Shown one piece after another: positions 25,781 to 43,449 of a stretch of DNA of 64,000 nucleotides (the first letter of the stretch is position 1; every line of letters starts with the position of its first letter). The stretch is from the NCBI GenBank assembly GCA_964019165.1, contig OZ025283.1:9091501-9155500 (forward strand), in the 5' to 3' direction. The position numbers and the translations under genes were made by a program. This DNA comes from Mastigias papua. Lineage: Eukaryota > Cnidaria > Scyphozoa > Rhizostomeae > Mastigiidae. Under the pieces are notes generated by a model that ran no database searches, was not told where the DNA came from, and saw nothing but the letters and a program-made list of their open reading frames with translations.

Positions 25781-28514
25781 GATAGTTTAATAGTGCTGAT
25801 AATGACTGTTGCTATAACAGATAATCACTCTTTTAGGGACTATTTTGATGGCAAGTAATTATGAATGATTGGTTGGACATGATGACAGCTTGGTAATAAT
25901 TTTGGTAGCGATGATAATTCAAGTGAGATATATACATGTGTGCACTTGACTTTTTGGTTTACAACGTAAAATAATTTTGGCAAATTTTCTGTATTCTGTG
26001 TTGAGTAATAAGAAAGTAATTTGTAAGACAAATGCTTCAGTAAGATCTGGCAATGAAATCAAATTAAGCTCGTAAACCACACACTGCCACGCTTTTCAAC
26101 ATCTTGCCACGCCCAGTCCAGGGTGTGCAGCACCATTTGCGAATAAAAATTTGGAGTATGCGCTTGCCAAACTATGCTGTCAGGAGTAGCCTTCTCTCAA
26201 GAACATTTATGTGGACACATTTGGTGCACTGTTGATTCTCGTTTCGATACTATCATACTAATACGAAATACCTCTAGGGTAAGAACTGTATATATCTAAT
26301 AGCGTAAAACAAACCTTCATATAATGTCACTACATGTCGTTTTTGTTTAACTACCAATCACTTGTCTCTTAATATCCTGTACTGTATTCACATTCTTGCT
26401 ATCGTTGAGCACGTGGCGTGACAACTATAATTTAAATTAGTTTTTTCCTATACTATTAAAAATGATATAAAACTACTTCTGTTAAAGTAATCCTTGTGTA
26501 AATTTCATCTGGATTGTGTTCAACTCGTATCACATGCCAAATATTTGCCTGTTCGTAAAACATGTTACGTTTCTACCTCTGGATTTCGTCAACTTCTAAG
26601 TCCAATGACACCGGAACATTGCCCATCCTCGTCTGACTTTACCCAAACATTAAGACATATTTAGTTGTTATATACTAACTGGGTATTCTCTGCATAGAGG
26701 CCATTATTCTATCAACTTTGGATTGGTTCAGTGGCCTTACAAAACCACAAATGCCTCAGGAATCATAGGCCACTACGCCACATAAAGGTCGCATTTCTCT
26801 AGCTCTATATAGTTGTATAAACAAGAAATGGAAAGTAACAATAAGTAAAGAAAATAAGTACCAGGATCCTGAAGAAGATCCTTGCTTTACGAAATTAACA
26901 GTGCATGCCCATACCCGGTTGTTGCGCTGTCATCCACAGTGCATACATCAAGACACTGTAGCTCATTTCCTTGCGAGCTGATACTATACCAGAGTCCTTG
27001 CATGATTTTGATAATTCCGTGCCGAATTCATAACTGGTCCACTCTTTAGTTCCAGGCTAGCAACGTTCCGCGTTTGGGTCTAGGGCATCTAGGGTGACAG
27101 GAAGCCGGGACCGTTTTCGTGCTAGTCTATCTATCTATCTTTAAAAGTACTGTGCAAAACCTAACAGTTAGGTATTACGCACAAGTTGGGTTAGTGGTCA
27201 GTACATTTACAACTAATGAAGCAAATAAATAAATGAATCATCACAGTCTACAAAAAATCATAATGAGCGACGGAGCTGGTGGGGGGGGGGCTATATGTTG
27301 TTCCGTCGCCCCTGATTATTGCTAGTATCCCTGAGTGTTAGTGCTTGTTAGTGAGCTTGAGTGTTGCTGCTCCAGTAAGACAAAAATAAATCACACGTAA
27401 GTACCAGCCACCAAATTCCTTAATAATAAATCTCAATAAGTAATGAACCCTATAGCACACCAATTGTCGCAATGCCTATAACACTCTTCGGCATTTTAAT
27501 TTAACATTCACTGTTCCACAAAGGATAGGGATAAGGGAAAACAATATCTTCGGCTTGATTCGATGGAAAATGACAAATTGTAAGTATAAAGTGTATAGGT
27601 ACAGGCATGGCGCTGCCAAATGAAAAATGGCTGCTACACATAAAAAGTTGGAGGACTAAAAACAACAAAGTGCTTGATAAAGGATAGAGAAGCCACAGTC
27701 TGGCAAAATATGGGGGCTCAAGCCCCTAGCCCCCCTACCAACACCTTACCTGAGATAGGTTACTTACAGGCTACTGATAAGAACTGTTTGACATCAGAAA
27801 AATCCAACAAAAACAGTATATATCCTACGTGCTAGTCTAAAAAAGGGATGTTAGTGAAAAAGTCCTGTAAATGTCAGCTTGTTTGTACAGACAAATCTGT
27901 GAATGACTTAATCAGTCTAAATACTCACACTCTTCAAATGCTTACTGTCCTCTTTGGCCTCAAAACACCAAAATATGCATGCCTGCCATGGAAGCTGGAC
28001 AGTAATTCTGACATGTGAATAAATAACTGGTTGAACTTTAGATAGTTTAAAGTCCTTAGAGATCCTATTCCAGGTAATCAGTCCAGTATCACAGGATATA
28101 TATCTATTCTGTGCCAGTACCGTCGATGAGTCGGGCAGCAGTGGCAAATAAATTCCCCAGACACTGCCAAGGGCTAGGGAAGAATGTTGTTAATGCTAGT
28201 ATAGTATGAATTTGAAACCCACAGGGGCCCCGTGACATTTGTGATGGATAGTTCAGATTGGTGGATTGAGAAATTGAACAGATGTAAAGAATGACACAAA
28301 GACTTCATATCTGTCAGGATATAATTATTGAAACAAGTTTTTCAGACTACATGTTCAACATAGAGTCAAGCAAGACTATCAAGACTGGTCTCCTCTAGAC
28401 AAGAGTTAATGACTGTCTTTCATAAGCCTGACCATACATGCAACAGGCTACCTGCGAAGGCATATTTGTGCACTTGTTAGTGAAAGCAATGGAATGCACA
28501 ACAATGCTAACAAT
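25781..28514. other. Intergenic, nothing supportable
   Basis: No gene seen. Small items: TGCCACGC motifs near 26085-26112 also found around 38.70 kb, (CTAT)n at 27125-27142, and a G run at 27281-27290. The right end probably contains the distal 3' UTR of the glutathione peroxidase gene. Confidence 0.5.
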
Positions 28515-28519
28515 CAAGT

Positions 28520-28570
28520 GCTCTCAGGGAAAGCTCACAGTTTAACTGTTTGCAGCTACCCTTCATCAAC
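28520..28570 (-). promoter_or_regulatory. SECIS element (selenocysteine insertion hairpin)
   Basis: Read on -, ATGA (28566-28563) is followed by an 11-nt stem arm, then AAA (28551-28549) in the apical region. A small perfect hairpin ACAGT-TAA-ACTGT follows, then the returning arm AGCTTTCCC and TGAG (28526-28523). ATGA and TGAG supply the non-Watson-Crick core, and the arms GGGTAGCT and AGCTTTCCC pair with one mismatch and one bulge. The extra mini-helix makes it form 2. It lies about 1 kb downstream of the peroxidase stop codon on the same strand, exactly what the in-frame TGA of that gene needs. Confidence 0.85.
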
Positions 28571-29564
28571 AAAAACTACACTGGCAAAAATACATACTAA
28601 TACACATATCTTCTAACTTGCTTCTGGTTTCAAAAATGATACAAGTCTAGTACTATGATGGAATTCTAATGAACAACATTAAGGTAATCACAATTTCTTC
28701 ATAGCACATGTGTAACACTAATATCTATCAAGGATCCTTCACCCAAACATAGCAAAAATAGTTGTATAACATCCACAATGTCAAATCTGGTTAAACAATG
28801 ATGAGCCATTCAATTTCTATATATTCATAATCAGGGGCATACATTTGATAACTGATGATGGATGCAACAGTTCCCAGTTTCTCAAGAATAATAAGAAATT
28901 ATATTGACTCTTAAAAAATCATATAATCTCAGCCTTTGAGTTAGTAGCTTGATTGTTTTGTTATAAAATAGGGCTTTTTCTATAGCTACCTACCCTTATT
29001 GTTAAACTCTGTCAAGGTAACCCTGCCCTTACCCCTCCCTCCAATTCAAAATAGGGAAGTGTGCAGTATCTAAACATTTCTCCTAAATTAAATTAACAAT
29101 TTCTCCTAAATTAAATTAACAATTAATCAACACAAAGTATCCTACTATACACAAACATTGCAAAAAGAAATAAAAGACTGATGTAAAAAAACAGTTTCTA
29201 AGAATTTTGTCAACTTTGAAAGATGTTCCTGTCCTTAACATTCATTTTCCAGCTGTGAAATTCCTTTTGACACCTGTCAGTTTTTAAGCATTGGTATAGT
29301 TTTTAATAAGAGGTATTTGTGCTCAAAAACCATAGTCCAGAAAAATCAGTTCCCCCAGGATGTCTACCCAGCATGTTCTTCAATTGCAAAAAGAGAGTTA
29401 TTCTAAACCTCATGATAAGAAGTATATCCTAAACAGTCCCTAGCTGTCTCAATATTTGTGATATAGTTGGATACTCAGGCACTGGCTAATAGACAACATG
29501 AATCAGTTAAACTAGATGAAAATAACTGGAAAGAATGAGCCTGTTGTCAATACTAGACTGTCCT

Positions 29565-31209
29565 TTACACATATCTAGTTTGAAGAATCATGGCCATAGG
29601 TTTGTCTTCATCATCCTCAAAATATTCATTGTCTTCTTCATTATCATCATCATGATTACCTAGTTTGCTTCTTCTTGGGTGAGACTTGTGATAAGTCTTT
29701 TGTTTTGCTTTCATGCAGTTTCCAATCAATTGCTTCACATCATTTTCCATTAGCAAAGGTAAATATGCTTCATCATATCTCTTGAAAGGCTTTCCAGTGT
29801 GATCAAACAAAAATTTCTCAAAATTCCACCTGATGTCACCAACTTTGATAGGGCTCCAAAGAACTGAACTTGTGGTGGCAATTGTTGCATCTGGTCTTGG
29901 ACAAACAGACTGGCAAACAAAAAACAGATGACCCATGATACTCACATACAAACAAGCTCTAACTGTGTACCAGGTTGAAAAATGGAACCTGACAGAGGTT
30001 CAAATAGATAAGTAGCAAAAATTTCCGAAAAATCATCTGTGAAAATGCAATAAGTATGGCCCCAACTCTATTATACTAATAACACACAATGGTTACAGTG
30101 GTTTAGATAGAGGGAGTCAGGGGGAAAAAACTTTCCTGTAGAGCTAGGCTCCCATTCTGTCAGAAAATTTCCTATCTAGTCACACAAATGACACAATTGT
30201 CTTTTGTTTCCATCTAAGTTTTAAAATTTGCAAAGGAAGGGCTTTTACAAAACTGAATAGCTAATTAGATCAAGCATGAACAAAACGAATATACTTATTA
30301 TATTTTTGTCAGGTCTTCACTTCCTGCCCCTCCTATTTACTACCTTGAGTGATGACTTCTAAATTTCTAGCATAGTAGGGTCTGCATTTAATTCCACAAA
30401 AGAGTGGGGCTTTGTTGGCACAATGCCCATATCTCCAAATATATTTTCAAGTAGAAAATACCATGACCCATCTCTATCAAATAAAACGGTGTAATCTAAA
30501 CTTTTGAAAAGTAAGGCTACATGTAACTATTTTGTTCATACTAGTTCAGTTCAGTTCAGTTCATTCAACTATTATGAAAGTTCGCGGGGGGCTCCCCCCA
30601 CCCCCCCCGGAAAATGAGCATCGCTTTTTGCATAACCACTGTATACTGTGTACACAACTGTTCACATGCTACCTGTTCATTGTCAGTCAAGAAAACATTG
30701 CTCATTTCAAAAAGTTGATATATATTTATTTATACCTTAACCCACGAGTAAAAGGCATCTTCTTGAGCACCGTTGACATCTAGTTTTGAGAACAAGGTGA
30801 AATTTGGTACGAAACCTTGACCAGGCCTGACATACTTTAGGCCATTCATGATTTCATCGTCCTTTCCAGGTTCTTGGTGCGCAAACTGTGAACAGGGAAA
30901 TCCAAGAACTTGCAAGCTGCAAGCTTTCCTTGCCTTAGGACCATATTTCAGCATAAGTGCATTCAGCTGACTGTAGGTCGAAGCTGTTAAGCCTCAGAAG
31001 GTTGCTACATTCACCGCGATAACGACATGGCCCTTATACGCAGAGAACGACACCGTCTTGCCCCCGAAATCAGGCAAAGTCTGTCTGGAATACTCATAAA
31101 GGCTTCCAGATGTACTACTGCATTGAGATGATAGCCCTCCGAATACGGGAGAGCAGGCCAAAGCCACCAGCGCAATGACTTGAGATATCATTCCGAAGGG
31201 TCGACTCAC
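29565..31209 (-). CDS. Selenocysteine glutathione peroxidase, secreted type, 2 coding exons, 272 aa
   Basis: Reduces hydrogen or lipid peroxides with glutathione or thiols. Exon 1 is 31209-30736 and exon 2 is 29909-29565, phase 0; together 819 nt. Codon 72 is TGA (30996-30994) in NVATF-U-GLT, the catalytic selenocysteine of the family's NVAS.UGLT signature. The other tetrad residues are present: Gln in LGFPCSQF, and Trp and Asn in [10 protein letters not shown]. The motifs QEPGKDDEI and [12 protein letters not shown] place it with extracellular/tetrameric animal GPx (GPx3-like). [18 protein letters not shown] looks like a signal peptide; translation may start at 31209 or at the Met six codons later. 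The C-terminus is unusual: about 40 extra residues, with KSHPRRSK and then an acidic [16 protein letters not shown] stretch. Standard software will split this gene at the TGA. Confidence 0.94.
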
Positions 31210-32039
31210 GGCACCTGCAGTTCTGCTACTAAAAAAACTTCCTTCCTTTTGTTTATATCAGCAGTTTCTGTCTACAAGTCACGAGTCTCCCTCTTACCGG
31301 ATGTGGCCGATTGGATCAATCCACCAATCAAATAACAGGGGTAGCTTCGGTTACAAAACATGATATGAAAACAACCGGATGGAAAACGCTGCACCCCTCT
31401 CATGGACGTAGGTACGGGGTACTGGGGCACGCGCCTCCTGCAGTTTGCAAATACTGAAAACATGACTGAAAACGTATTCTGAAAACCTAACAATGCTAGG
31501 CCCTCATTGTTTCCAATGAATACGCTGATATAACACACAATTTACAATTTACGAAAGAAAAGAGTCACTTGAACTCTCTGTTCATGAGGGAAATTTTCGA
31601 GGAAAAGGCATTACCACATCAGCTAAGATGCTTCAGCAATCTAAGAAAACCAAACATTATGGAGCAGATACAGAAAGGTTCATGGGCCTGCCAGTATGGG
31701 CAAGATTACCAAAAGAAACTAAACTTCAGTCTCCTTGTGAGTTTCTAAGAACCATCTGTAGCCAACAAAATGTAAGCATCGCAACTGCAGGGTTTGTTAA
31801 ACGTTTATATATAGGCCAGGGAATTTATGAATATCATGTACTTATTTTCTATTGCGTATACGCTTCTGTAAATAGATGACCTTAATTAACTTTTGTTGTA
31901 GCTGCTGTAAACGTCAAGCTATAAATCAAAGACCTGCTACTTTTTTGAAACATCATTTAATTGAATATATCTTACTATACAACGAGATACCTCTCTAATT
32001 TTAGGTAGTGCATAATTGGCTATTTGCCATTTCTACGTT
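31210..32039. other. Upstream region of the peroxidase gene
   Basis: Presumed promoter and 5' flank of the - strand peroxidase. An 83-codon + strand frame at 31628-31879 has no motif I recognise. No clear TATA box or known regulatory site is seen. Confidence 0.4.
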
Positions 32040-32067
32040 AATCAACAAAAAGACAAAAGAAAGCAAC

Positions 32068-32135
32068 AGCAACAATAATAGCAACAACAACAACAACAAC
32101 AACAACAACTACTACTACTACTACTACTACTACTA
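32068..32135. repeat. (CAA)n/(CTA)n trinucleotide tract
   Basis: CAACAACAA repeats followed directly by ACTACTACT repeats. Confidence 0.92.
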
Positions 32136-32249
32136 TTTTTTGTACACAGTGGCATATAAAAAACAGTGATTAAAATTCGAATGATGCAGGGTTGGTTCAC
32201 TGCTTGTTTCTAAGGCAGAAAACATAACAGCTGCATCTGATCGCTATGT

Positions 32250-32640
32250 TCATAATTTTCTTGACAATGTATCTTGATGAGGGCTTGTCAAATTTGAGAT
32301 CTCCCGGCAATGATGAGTGTTGGTTAGATGATTTATCCAAAAGTCCCAGAATACCGAGAGATTGATCAATCTACTGTTTGGAAAGGTAGGAGTGAGATCA
32401 GATATGAGAGAATGGATGGTACTTCGCTTTCCTTCTATCACTATTAATTTGTATATTGGATTCAAGTCCAACAGTAAGCTTAAGAATATAAAGACAAGAA
32501 TCAGCAACCAGTACAAGATCTGGCCTAAGAGAATCCCCATCATAAATCTTAGAAACAGTCGCGCCCAAGCATCCTCGGAAAAGAGTTGCATAATGGAACA
32601 GAGTTAACGATCGACAACTGGCACGGATTTGCATAGAATG
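32250..32640 (-). mobile_element. LINE C-terminal fragment, 'SLRPDLVLV' type
   Basis: The - strand frames contain DGDSLRPDLVLVADSCLYIL and then LTVGLESNIQINSDRRKAKY. These are characteristic of the C-terminal domain of a family of animal non-LTR reverse transcriptases ('ITGDSLRPDL.L....LYILELTVGFE.N'). Frame breaks are present. A related fragment of the same family lies on + at 43.45-43.87 kb. Confidence 0.75.
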
Positions 32641-33366
32641 CCACGGCGTAAGTTACGTAAAAATGTCGGGATTTGCACACGTGACAGGCATGTTCTTTAT
32701 AACACAGTGGTTTACGAGAATAAGAGTAATTGGGTACTCAAAAAGTTAACAAATGTCAGCACTGGATTTCTGCGGCCTAAAAAAGGTCGATAAGTTGATG
32801 CACACTTGAAATTTCAATTTTTACATAAACCGGTCACTAGTTGCTTCCAATTTTCACACAAGCTTGTCTCTGGAAATCTGTTTTCAGTGTTATATTTGTG
32901 TTTATCTGTTTGTGTAACACAAACTCGAATACACTCAATACGAAAGTCATAAGAAAGTTTCTGGGGTGCAATCATGAAAAAGCTAAGACAGGTTTATCAC
33001 TGGGCGAAAAAGCTGGAGTTTTTTCTCGAGTCTCTATTTATTACTTTAAAAATTTCTTAGTTATTGTAGCTGTTTGAGTGTCTTGATATACTAAATAATA
33101 AGTTATTTATGACGGGGATTACTTGACCTTTAGTAGAAGGACCATGGCACATCAGTCTAGCATGGCAACCCATTGACATATTGTGTGCCACTGGAGCGAC
33201 GAGGTTGAACAAGACAATCTAAAAGAAAAAGCAGGACGCCAAGAATTCGCAACTTGTGAGACAACATATGACAACATTTACCGGGAAGTATGAAAACAAC
33301 ATAGCTTAACAAGAACTCTTCTAAACTGCATGCAACATAATACTATTGATAATACAATACTTAGGT

Positions 33367-38216
<4,850 letters not shown>

Positions 38217-38666
38217 GATCTGCAAAAGTACAACGATAGCTATTCTGAGGGAGGATGTTGAGTTTTGTTATACACGTTAGAGGCTACCAAATGGATCAGA
38301 ACTTGCCTAGACAGTATTTTTGCCTAGTACTAATGTAAGCAAACACGAAAGTGCAAAATCATCGTGAAATCCAATGCCAAAAATAAGATTTGCTCACAGA
38401 TTCTCAGGTGTGTGTGTGTTATAACCACTGACACAGGTGTAATCTTTCCTTGGAATTACAGAAAGGATGTGGCAAAAACTAAACACCAGCAAACTATTTA
38501 AAAGTTAAAACGATTAATTCTCATGTTTTCTAAGAAGTAATGATTCTCAGCACAAATACATATCGTTAGTACACACGGTACTTTGTCCAAGCTTTGACGA
38601 TGGACTTTCAATACATATATACAACTCCACAGTTTTCTCACAATCCACAGTTGCGGATTAGGCAGT

Positions 38667-39053
38667 CATAGTTGCCAAGTCTTTGCTATGCTGGAGAAAT
38701 GGGCGTGGCAGTGAGGTAGAAGCGCAAGGGTAGGGGTTGGACTGCGCCACCACTGCCAGATAGTTATTATGGAAATCACCAATACATCGTAATATCTAAA
38801 AAATATTATAGATCTGAAACATGAAAAATAATGGTTTTAAGAATGATTAGTTTAGAATAAGGGACAAAAGAATAGAACAAACCGTGCGAATTGCTAAGTT
38901 TGGTAGCTCTTCAGATATACGATCTTTAAATGTTTTTCAAATTGAAAGAAATGCTGGAGATTTTTTCAGTATTTTGCCATTGCTGAAAGTCGGCTGGAGA
39001 CAACACTGAAGTGTTGGAGTTTCCAGCGGAATGCAGGAGACTTGGCAACTATG
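38667..39053. mobile_element. MITE with perfect 16-bp terminal inverted repeats (387 bp)
   Basis: CATAGTTGCCAAGTCT at 38667-38682 is exactly reverse-complemented at 39038-39053. Subterminal copies of TGCTGGAGA and GGAATGCAGGAGA extend the symmetry. It lies just upstream of the pathogen-related gene, possibly within its promoter or untranslated exon region. Confidence 0.8.
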
Positions 39054-39991
39054 CTTGAATTTACTGAGTGAGTCAAAGTCACACTAATTTTAGCTCCTGA
39101 TTGAATCGAAAAGAAACTCTTTGACTATTTTCGAGAAGAACAACTGACTTGACGCACCGCTAGCAGCAAAAGCTGGCTCATGTTGCATAGATTCTAATTT
39201 CCAAGAAGGTAGCATATCTCAGTGGAAAGACTGACCAGGCTGATCAGACCATACCTCAGTGGTATCATCTAAAGAGTCGACAAATAAACTTGAGGCATGT
39301 GAAATAAGGTTAAGTCGTGGCAGGTGGACTGTTGTTTATATCGCATCTAAAGGAGGAATTTAAGCGGTCCTACACATGAACCTTGAGGAAAATTACACAA
39401 GGAATGGACTTTAGTTTAATAAAGCTACTTTAAGTTTTAATGATAAATTTTTCTTCATTTAATAAGAAGACTCACTTAGAGCCTCATTTAGCTAGTCATT
39501 TAATCACCATTTATTCGATTTGCCTCCCCCCCCCCACAAAAAACTATCTGCGGTACATAGCCACTGCTTTCAGCATTTCTCAGTAGAACCGTCCTTGACC
39601 AATGGACACGCCCCCATACACTTCAGTTTTCTGGAGAATCTCCTTGAAACATACAGCAATTGAACTAGAGGGTAACGATAGCTTTTTCAGTATAGATAAG
39701 ATGTCATCTTTATAAAGACGTATTTCTACCTCTTCAAGAATGGTATATTGTTGTGTAGCAGACATAAAAGTGATCATGAGCCTTGAGGAGCACCAGGCGA
39801 GGAAGTTTCTGATAATGATAATTTCCCTTTAGCCCTTCAAGTTTCTAGAGAATCTCGTCGAAACAGTGAGCAATTGAAAAGGAAAGCGGGAAGCTTAGTA
39901 ACAATGGGTACTTTAATGAATCTATATACTCGATACTTGTTTGCTTTGGACGACATCAAAGAAAAACGCACAGACATAACCAACCTATGAT
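39054..39991. other. No recognised feature
   Basis: About 0.9 kb of intergenic sequence with a short C run at 39527-39535. No coding support. Confidence 0.5.
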
Positions 39992-40444
39992 CCGTTCACA
40001 CTGCCCCTTTTTTGCATAAAAACGGAGAGAAAACATCCGTTTTTTGTGAAACTGTCCACCCCACTCCGCACAAAAACGCACAAAAATGGAGGTTTTCGAA
40101 AACGCTCTTCAAAGTGGAAATTTATAAAAACGGAAGTTTTCGAAAATGCTCTGGATCAGTGTGAAGTGTGAACGCACAAAAACGAATGAAAAGAAAAACG
40201 CTGCCATGGCAGCAACACAAAATACATACCCAATGACACCAACTCAGTCTAACCTCACAAAAACGTAGCAGTGTGAACGGAGTGAAGCCACAGACACAGA
40301 TAATTTTCCCTCCGTTTATGTCAGCCCTGTGAACGCACAAAACGGATATTTTTATCTTCGTTTTTGTACAAAAATGGAGCAGTGTGAACGGGTGACAGAT
40401 ATCTACAAAAACGGATAAGTTTGAAAACGGACAAGTGTGAACGG
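39992..40444. mobile_element. MITE, CCGTTCACACTG family, copy 1
   Basis: Left end CCGTTCACACTGC, right end AAGTGTGAACGG. The interior is packed with AAAAACGG, CACAAAAACG and internal GTGTGAACG motifs, so several of its segments mimic the ends. Confidence 0.75.
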
Positions 40445-40495
40445 TGCATTAGACACAACAGATTATAACTCGACCAGCTGCATAATTCTAATGAC

Positions 40496-40855
40496 CTGTT
40501 CACACTGCTCCGCTTTTGCAAAAACCGGAGAGAAAAATATCCGTTTTTTGACACGGTTCGAACTACTCCTCACAAAGACGCACAAAAACAGAGGTTTTCG
40601 AAAACGCTCTGGATCAGTATGAACGCACAAAAATGGGCAAAAACAAAAACGCTGTCATAGCAACAATACAAAATACATACTCCATGGCACCAACTCGCAA
40701 AGACATATATTGTTTCCTCCGTTCTTATGAGCAGTGTGACCACACAAAAACGGATATCTTCATTTTCATTTTGAAGAGGAACGGAGCAGTGTCAACAGGC
40801 GACAGGCATCTACAAAAACGAATAAGTTTGAAAACGGGGCATATGTACGAACAAA
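40496..40855. mobile_element. MITE, CCGTTCACACTG family, copy 2 (direct tandem, decayed right end)
   Basis: CCTGTTCACACTGCTCCG starts this copy. The order GGAGAGAAA..ATCCGTTTTTTG, then GAGGTTTTCGAAAACGCTC, then GGATCAGT.TGAACGCAC repeats that of copy 1 in the same orientation. The right terminus is degraded. Confidence 0.7.
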
Positions 40856-40966
40856 ACGTGACTGTCTTCAGTGTCCTGGGAAGTCTCCATTTAAATAAGT
40901 AAAATTTCATACTTATTTAAGTTTATATGTAACTATTAACACTACACGAGCCACAATCCCAATTCT

Positions 40967-41190
40967 TTAGAAGTAGAAGGGTCCTAATATTGACCCTCGT
41001 CGTAGTCCTGTTCTGGTTACCTTGCTACAGCTAGAAGCTCCATTGCTTCTAACTCGCTGATTGCATTGTGCTATACCGCGGTAAAATAGTTGAGCATTTC
41101 TAATGAATCCACATCCAACAGATATGACAATGAGATCATGATTAATCCAACCGAGAGCTTGAACAAGAAAACACACCTGCATACCTTCTA
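40967..41190 (-). mobile_element. LINE reverse-transcriptase fragment (GxPQGSILGP block)
   Basis: Reads QRVRSNGASSCSKV, then RTGLRRGSILGPFYF. This is a recognisable version of the '..V.(S/N)..S....(V)..GVPQGSILGPLLF' core of non-LTR reverse transcriptases. Only about 70 codons survive. Confidence 0.7.
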
Positions 41191-42429
41191 TGCACAGATT
41201 ATTTGTCTAATTTTGAGCAAAGAACACACATGATGGGCGTTTTGTCCTATTTTCTCAATCCACGCAGCAGTGGATGTAAGCAGCGTTAGGAGAATTCTGT
41301 CACAAGAAAATACATTCTGTCCTTTTGGACATCTTAGAGGCAGGATACAATGCGTCAATTAGCCTGTTGTTCCCTTTAATAGGAGGATTATCCTTCCATA
41401 AAACTGCCGACTGATGTTCTTTCTGAATTTCATTTGCAAAGGGAGCTTTCTTTGCTGAAAGAAGCAAAAAAAACTCGAAAAAGTCCAATAAGTAACTCTA
41501 CACTTTCCTTCCATAAATTAGCTGGAATCCTATCAAGTGTCTGTACATCTAGCGCAAGGTACTAATCCAACTTCCAGACATGCCCATTTGGTTGGACGTG
41601 GAATTCGATGGCATGACATTAGTACCAACAGGTACTTGTAACATGTGCTCTCCTCGTATTTCCGCTTAGTCCACAACATGTACAAAATGTCAAGCAAGTA
41701 TATCTGAGACCCTTCCCTCCTGTCACTGCCTAGCTATTTCTCAACGAGTCAAAATATCTATCAGATGCTCGCATTCCTCCACTTATCAAAGGTAAAAGAG
41801 ATCCCAGAATCTATGAGTACAGAAAAAATCCCCACAAATGGACCTTTATTCGCAAAGAGCGAACAACTTGAAATGTCTAGGTTTTGATTTCAATTATTTG
41901 GAACCTTTTCAGCCGGCTATTCAGAGTAGTTTCTTGTAAATTTCTTCTTTCTTCATTCACTAAGAAATAAATTCAGCCAGTTTGTCAATAAACCCTTTTC
42001 ATGGAAAACATTAATTTCCGAGTCAGTAAGTAATTTTCTCAATGCCTTTATTCTTTGAAAAATTGGAAAATTTGGAAAATTGGAGAATTTGGTAATTGGA
42101 AAGTGGCCAGTGTTACCCCAATCTACACGAGGAAAGCGAAATACGATTGTTGTGACTATAGATCACTTGAGTCAATAATTGTGCATTCAAAATACTAGTG
42201 TAATAGTACTGTATTATTACATAGATAGTAATAGGCTCGCATATTTACAAGCATCCGTCTGGTTTTCGGTCTTTACATTCAGTTGCAACCAGCATTATGA
42301 TTTGCACGCATGACTGGTACTTGACAATAGATAAGTGTAAGTATACTGGGCTAGTTTTGACCTACCTGAAAGGCCTCGTTGATATAGTAAATCATTAAAT
42401 TATAGTGAAGAAGGTAGTAAAATATGGAA

Positions 42430-43060
42430 CAAAAGGACTAGGGGTTGACTTGTGTACTTTTGAATTGCAAGGCCGAAATTAGTTCTACAGGGTTGATGCT
42501 ACCTCCTCAGGCATAAACGATATAAGGTGTGGTGCTCCTCAGGGCTCCTGTCGTGGCGCAATCTTATTCTTTTTCTACATAAATGATTCACTGTCCCGTT
42601 GAAATCAAGGAGAGCTTACTAACACATTGATGATGCTGCAATTTTGCATTAGATGAAATGCCTTTCTGCACTGTAGAAGAGTTCAAAACAGGGATATAGT
42701 GATATAAAAGAACTGTCTACATGGCAGTAAACTATCTCTAAACGTTGCAAAAATACAGTCTTTGAGACAGTATCTTGCAGGTTTCGTGAGGCGTGGATTA
42801 TTGACGAGACGAATGGCTTTGGGCTGGACTTTGTCGGGAAGACAGGGGAGGATTTAAGAGCACCATATAAGGCATGGGAGCAGTATTTTAGAATAGGACG
42901 AACTCTGAACTTTAAATAATGAGAAGATAAGACAAGAGACTGCCTATGGAAGAAAATCGCGTTTTTAAGATGCCCCTTCAGCGATGGAACGAATTCACCA
43001 TTTTTAAGTGAGATTGAACGAAGCAGAAAGATGAAATTGTGTCAAAGGCATTATTTACTC
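42430..43060 (+). mobile_element. LINE reverse-transcriptase fragment
   Basis: Contains DIRCGAPQGSCRGAILFFFY then INDSL, equivalent to 'DI.CGVPQGSCLGPLLF..YINDL', and further on LHGSKLSLNVAKIQSL, equivalent to 'L..NKLSLNV.KT..L'. Frameshifts separate the blocks. The sequence PQGSC, not PQGSI, shows it is a different family from 40967-41190. Confidence 0.75.
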
Positions 43061-43449
43061 AAGTGAAAGACGCTATAAAAATTCCGCATTTCAATGATCA
43101 CCTAGGGTTTAAGTCATTAAAATTGCAAACAGAATTTTAATTTTATCCTAAGATTACAATGATTTCAGTTAATAATTTGAACGTCATGGTCATGGTCCTC
43201 AACGCTATAGCACAAGTTCTAAATGTTGAATTCTCCCTTACCGTGAATGGGAGAATCAAACAGAAACCACCACCTTTAGGAAGAGGAAAAGTCAAAGAAC
43301 TCGAGCAACTGTTGTCATGCTTCGTTTGAGACTCGTGGGTCTACCGAAATGTGGTTACCTGTTCAACAGAAAATGTACAAGGAGATCTTTAATTTCGCTC
43401 TTAAACATGTTGATAACACTCTAGCTACTCGCAAAATCTATCACAGTGG

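Noticed and set aside
31628..31879. 83-codon + strand frame upstream of the peroxidase
   Set aside because: Begins with a reasonable Met but shows no family motif, and I see no convincing partner exon; left unannotated.
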